Assembly (NCBI RefSeq): GCF_004343725.1
Contig: NZ_PTQW01000041.1
Coordinates: 1 to 64,000, forward strand
DNA length: 64,000 nt
Direction: 5' to 3'
Origin: Treponema sp. J25
GTDB lineage: Bacteria; Spirochaetota; Spirochaetia; Treponematales; Breznakiellaceae
The notes under the pieces are model-generated. The model did not search any database, was not told the origin of the DNA, and saw nothing but the letters and a program-made list of their open reading frames with translations. The stretch's first letter is position 1; each line of letters begins with the position of its first letter. The translations under genes and the position numbers were made by a program. Positions 63,691 to 64,000 of the stretch are shown one piece after another.

Positions 63691-64000
63691 TGGCGTTCCA
63701 GATTCGCCGAAAAATCCCCGGGTTGCGGAGCTTTCTCAGCCGTTCCAGACCCTTATCGAGCTCTTCTTCGGTAAAGGCTTTGCGATTGATGTTTTCTTCC
63801 AGTTCCAGTTCCAGCTTGGTAAGCTCATCCTGGGCATCCACAATAAGGGCGTTAATGGTACGCCATCCCAGTTGCTTCGCCGCTTCCAGTCGTCGATGCC
63901 CCGCGATGAGCACGTTCTTTTTATTGATCAATATAGGGTGGAGTAAGCCGTAACGGCGCATACTGTCCATAAGGCTCGAAAGATCTCCCAGGTCTTTTCG
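63644..64000 (-). CDS. ParB N-terminal-domain protein, 5' end beyond the window
   Basis: The visible 118 codons begin outside the window. They carry the ParB/Srx nuclease-like core GLLHPILINKKNVLIAGHRRLEAAKQLGW, then an acidic helix (DELTKLELELEENINRKAF) and a hydrophobic, aromatic tail ([20 protein letters not shown]). The tail looks like an amphipathic membrane-touching helix and differs from chromosomal ParB, which has a helix-turn-helix and a dimer domain. The GHRR motif would bind CTP in true ParB. No parA is in view. Confidence 0.8.
   Translation of the reverse strand, partial: RKDLGDLSSLMDSMRRYGLLHPILINKKNVLIAGHRRLEAAKQLGWRTINALIVDAQDELTKLELELEENINRKAFTEEELDKGLERLRKLRNPGIFRRIWNAIVNFFKRLFNHGDIY

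Overview
The window reads as chromosome of a saccharolytic spirochaete of the Treponema group. Pointers are a TmpC/PnrA-type nucleoside receptor lipoprotein with its ABC transporter, a short alanyl-tRNA synthetase without the C-terminal domain, a second EF-G, loose lipoboxes, outer-membrane barrels ending in F or R/K-F, and a poly-G promoter tract like those known in T. pallidum. The pectin and arabinan enzymes suggest a free-living or gut-dwelling relative rather than a pathogen. Species assignment is inference. No insertion sequence, phage, CRISPR array or rRNA was found.

Layout. 1-950: a Nudix hydrolase, tRNA-Asn, and between them GC-rich inverted elements sharing a 9-mer with the tRNA T-arm. 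1062-3796: a divergent locus with an outer-membrane barrel and a C39 peptidase on one strand, and a 45-residue secreted peptide plus a CPBP membrane protease on the other. A 13-G tract lies in the promoter spacer; this is my first candidate for an undescribed system. 4142-6820: an AAA+ ATPase whose N-terminal half looks like a dead AAA domain, then deoC. 6968-11708: a nucleoside ABC importer (receptor, ATPase, two permeases). 11804-24658: housekeeping genes (alaS, a parvulin, nusB, groES, a sigma-70 factor, asnA, pdxST, recG, a YggT protein, a diguanylate cyclase). 24666-28088: dnaE.

28372-45879 is a pectin and arabinan utilisation region. It has two GH43 glycosidases, a three-gene sugar ABC importer, a rhamnogalacturonan acetylesterase, a PL1 pectate lyase, a CE8 pectinesterase with an N-terminal jelly-roll-like domain, two alpha/beta-hydrolase esterases, a lipoprotein and two barrel proteins. 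The likely order of work is de-esterification and lyase cleavage outside the cell, uptake of oligomers by the ABC importer, and trimming by the signal-less GH43 enzymes in the cytoplasm.

45977-46277 carries a tandem repeat of about 95 bp. 46307-54373 is a minus-strand block (phosphodiester glycosidase, rpsU, LytM peptidase, recJ, deoA, recO, argA). In it recJ holds an extra domain of about 150 residues that resembles a degenerate DnaQ fold. 54627-63496 on the plus strand holds lon with a 100-residue low-complexity insert, a methyl-accepting chemotaxis-type protein, a condensation-like acyltransferase coupled to a zinc-ribbon membrane protein, and an EF-G paralogue. A ParB-domain protein runs off the right edge.
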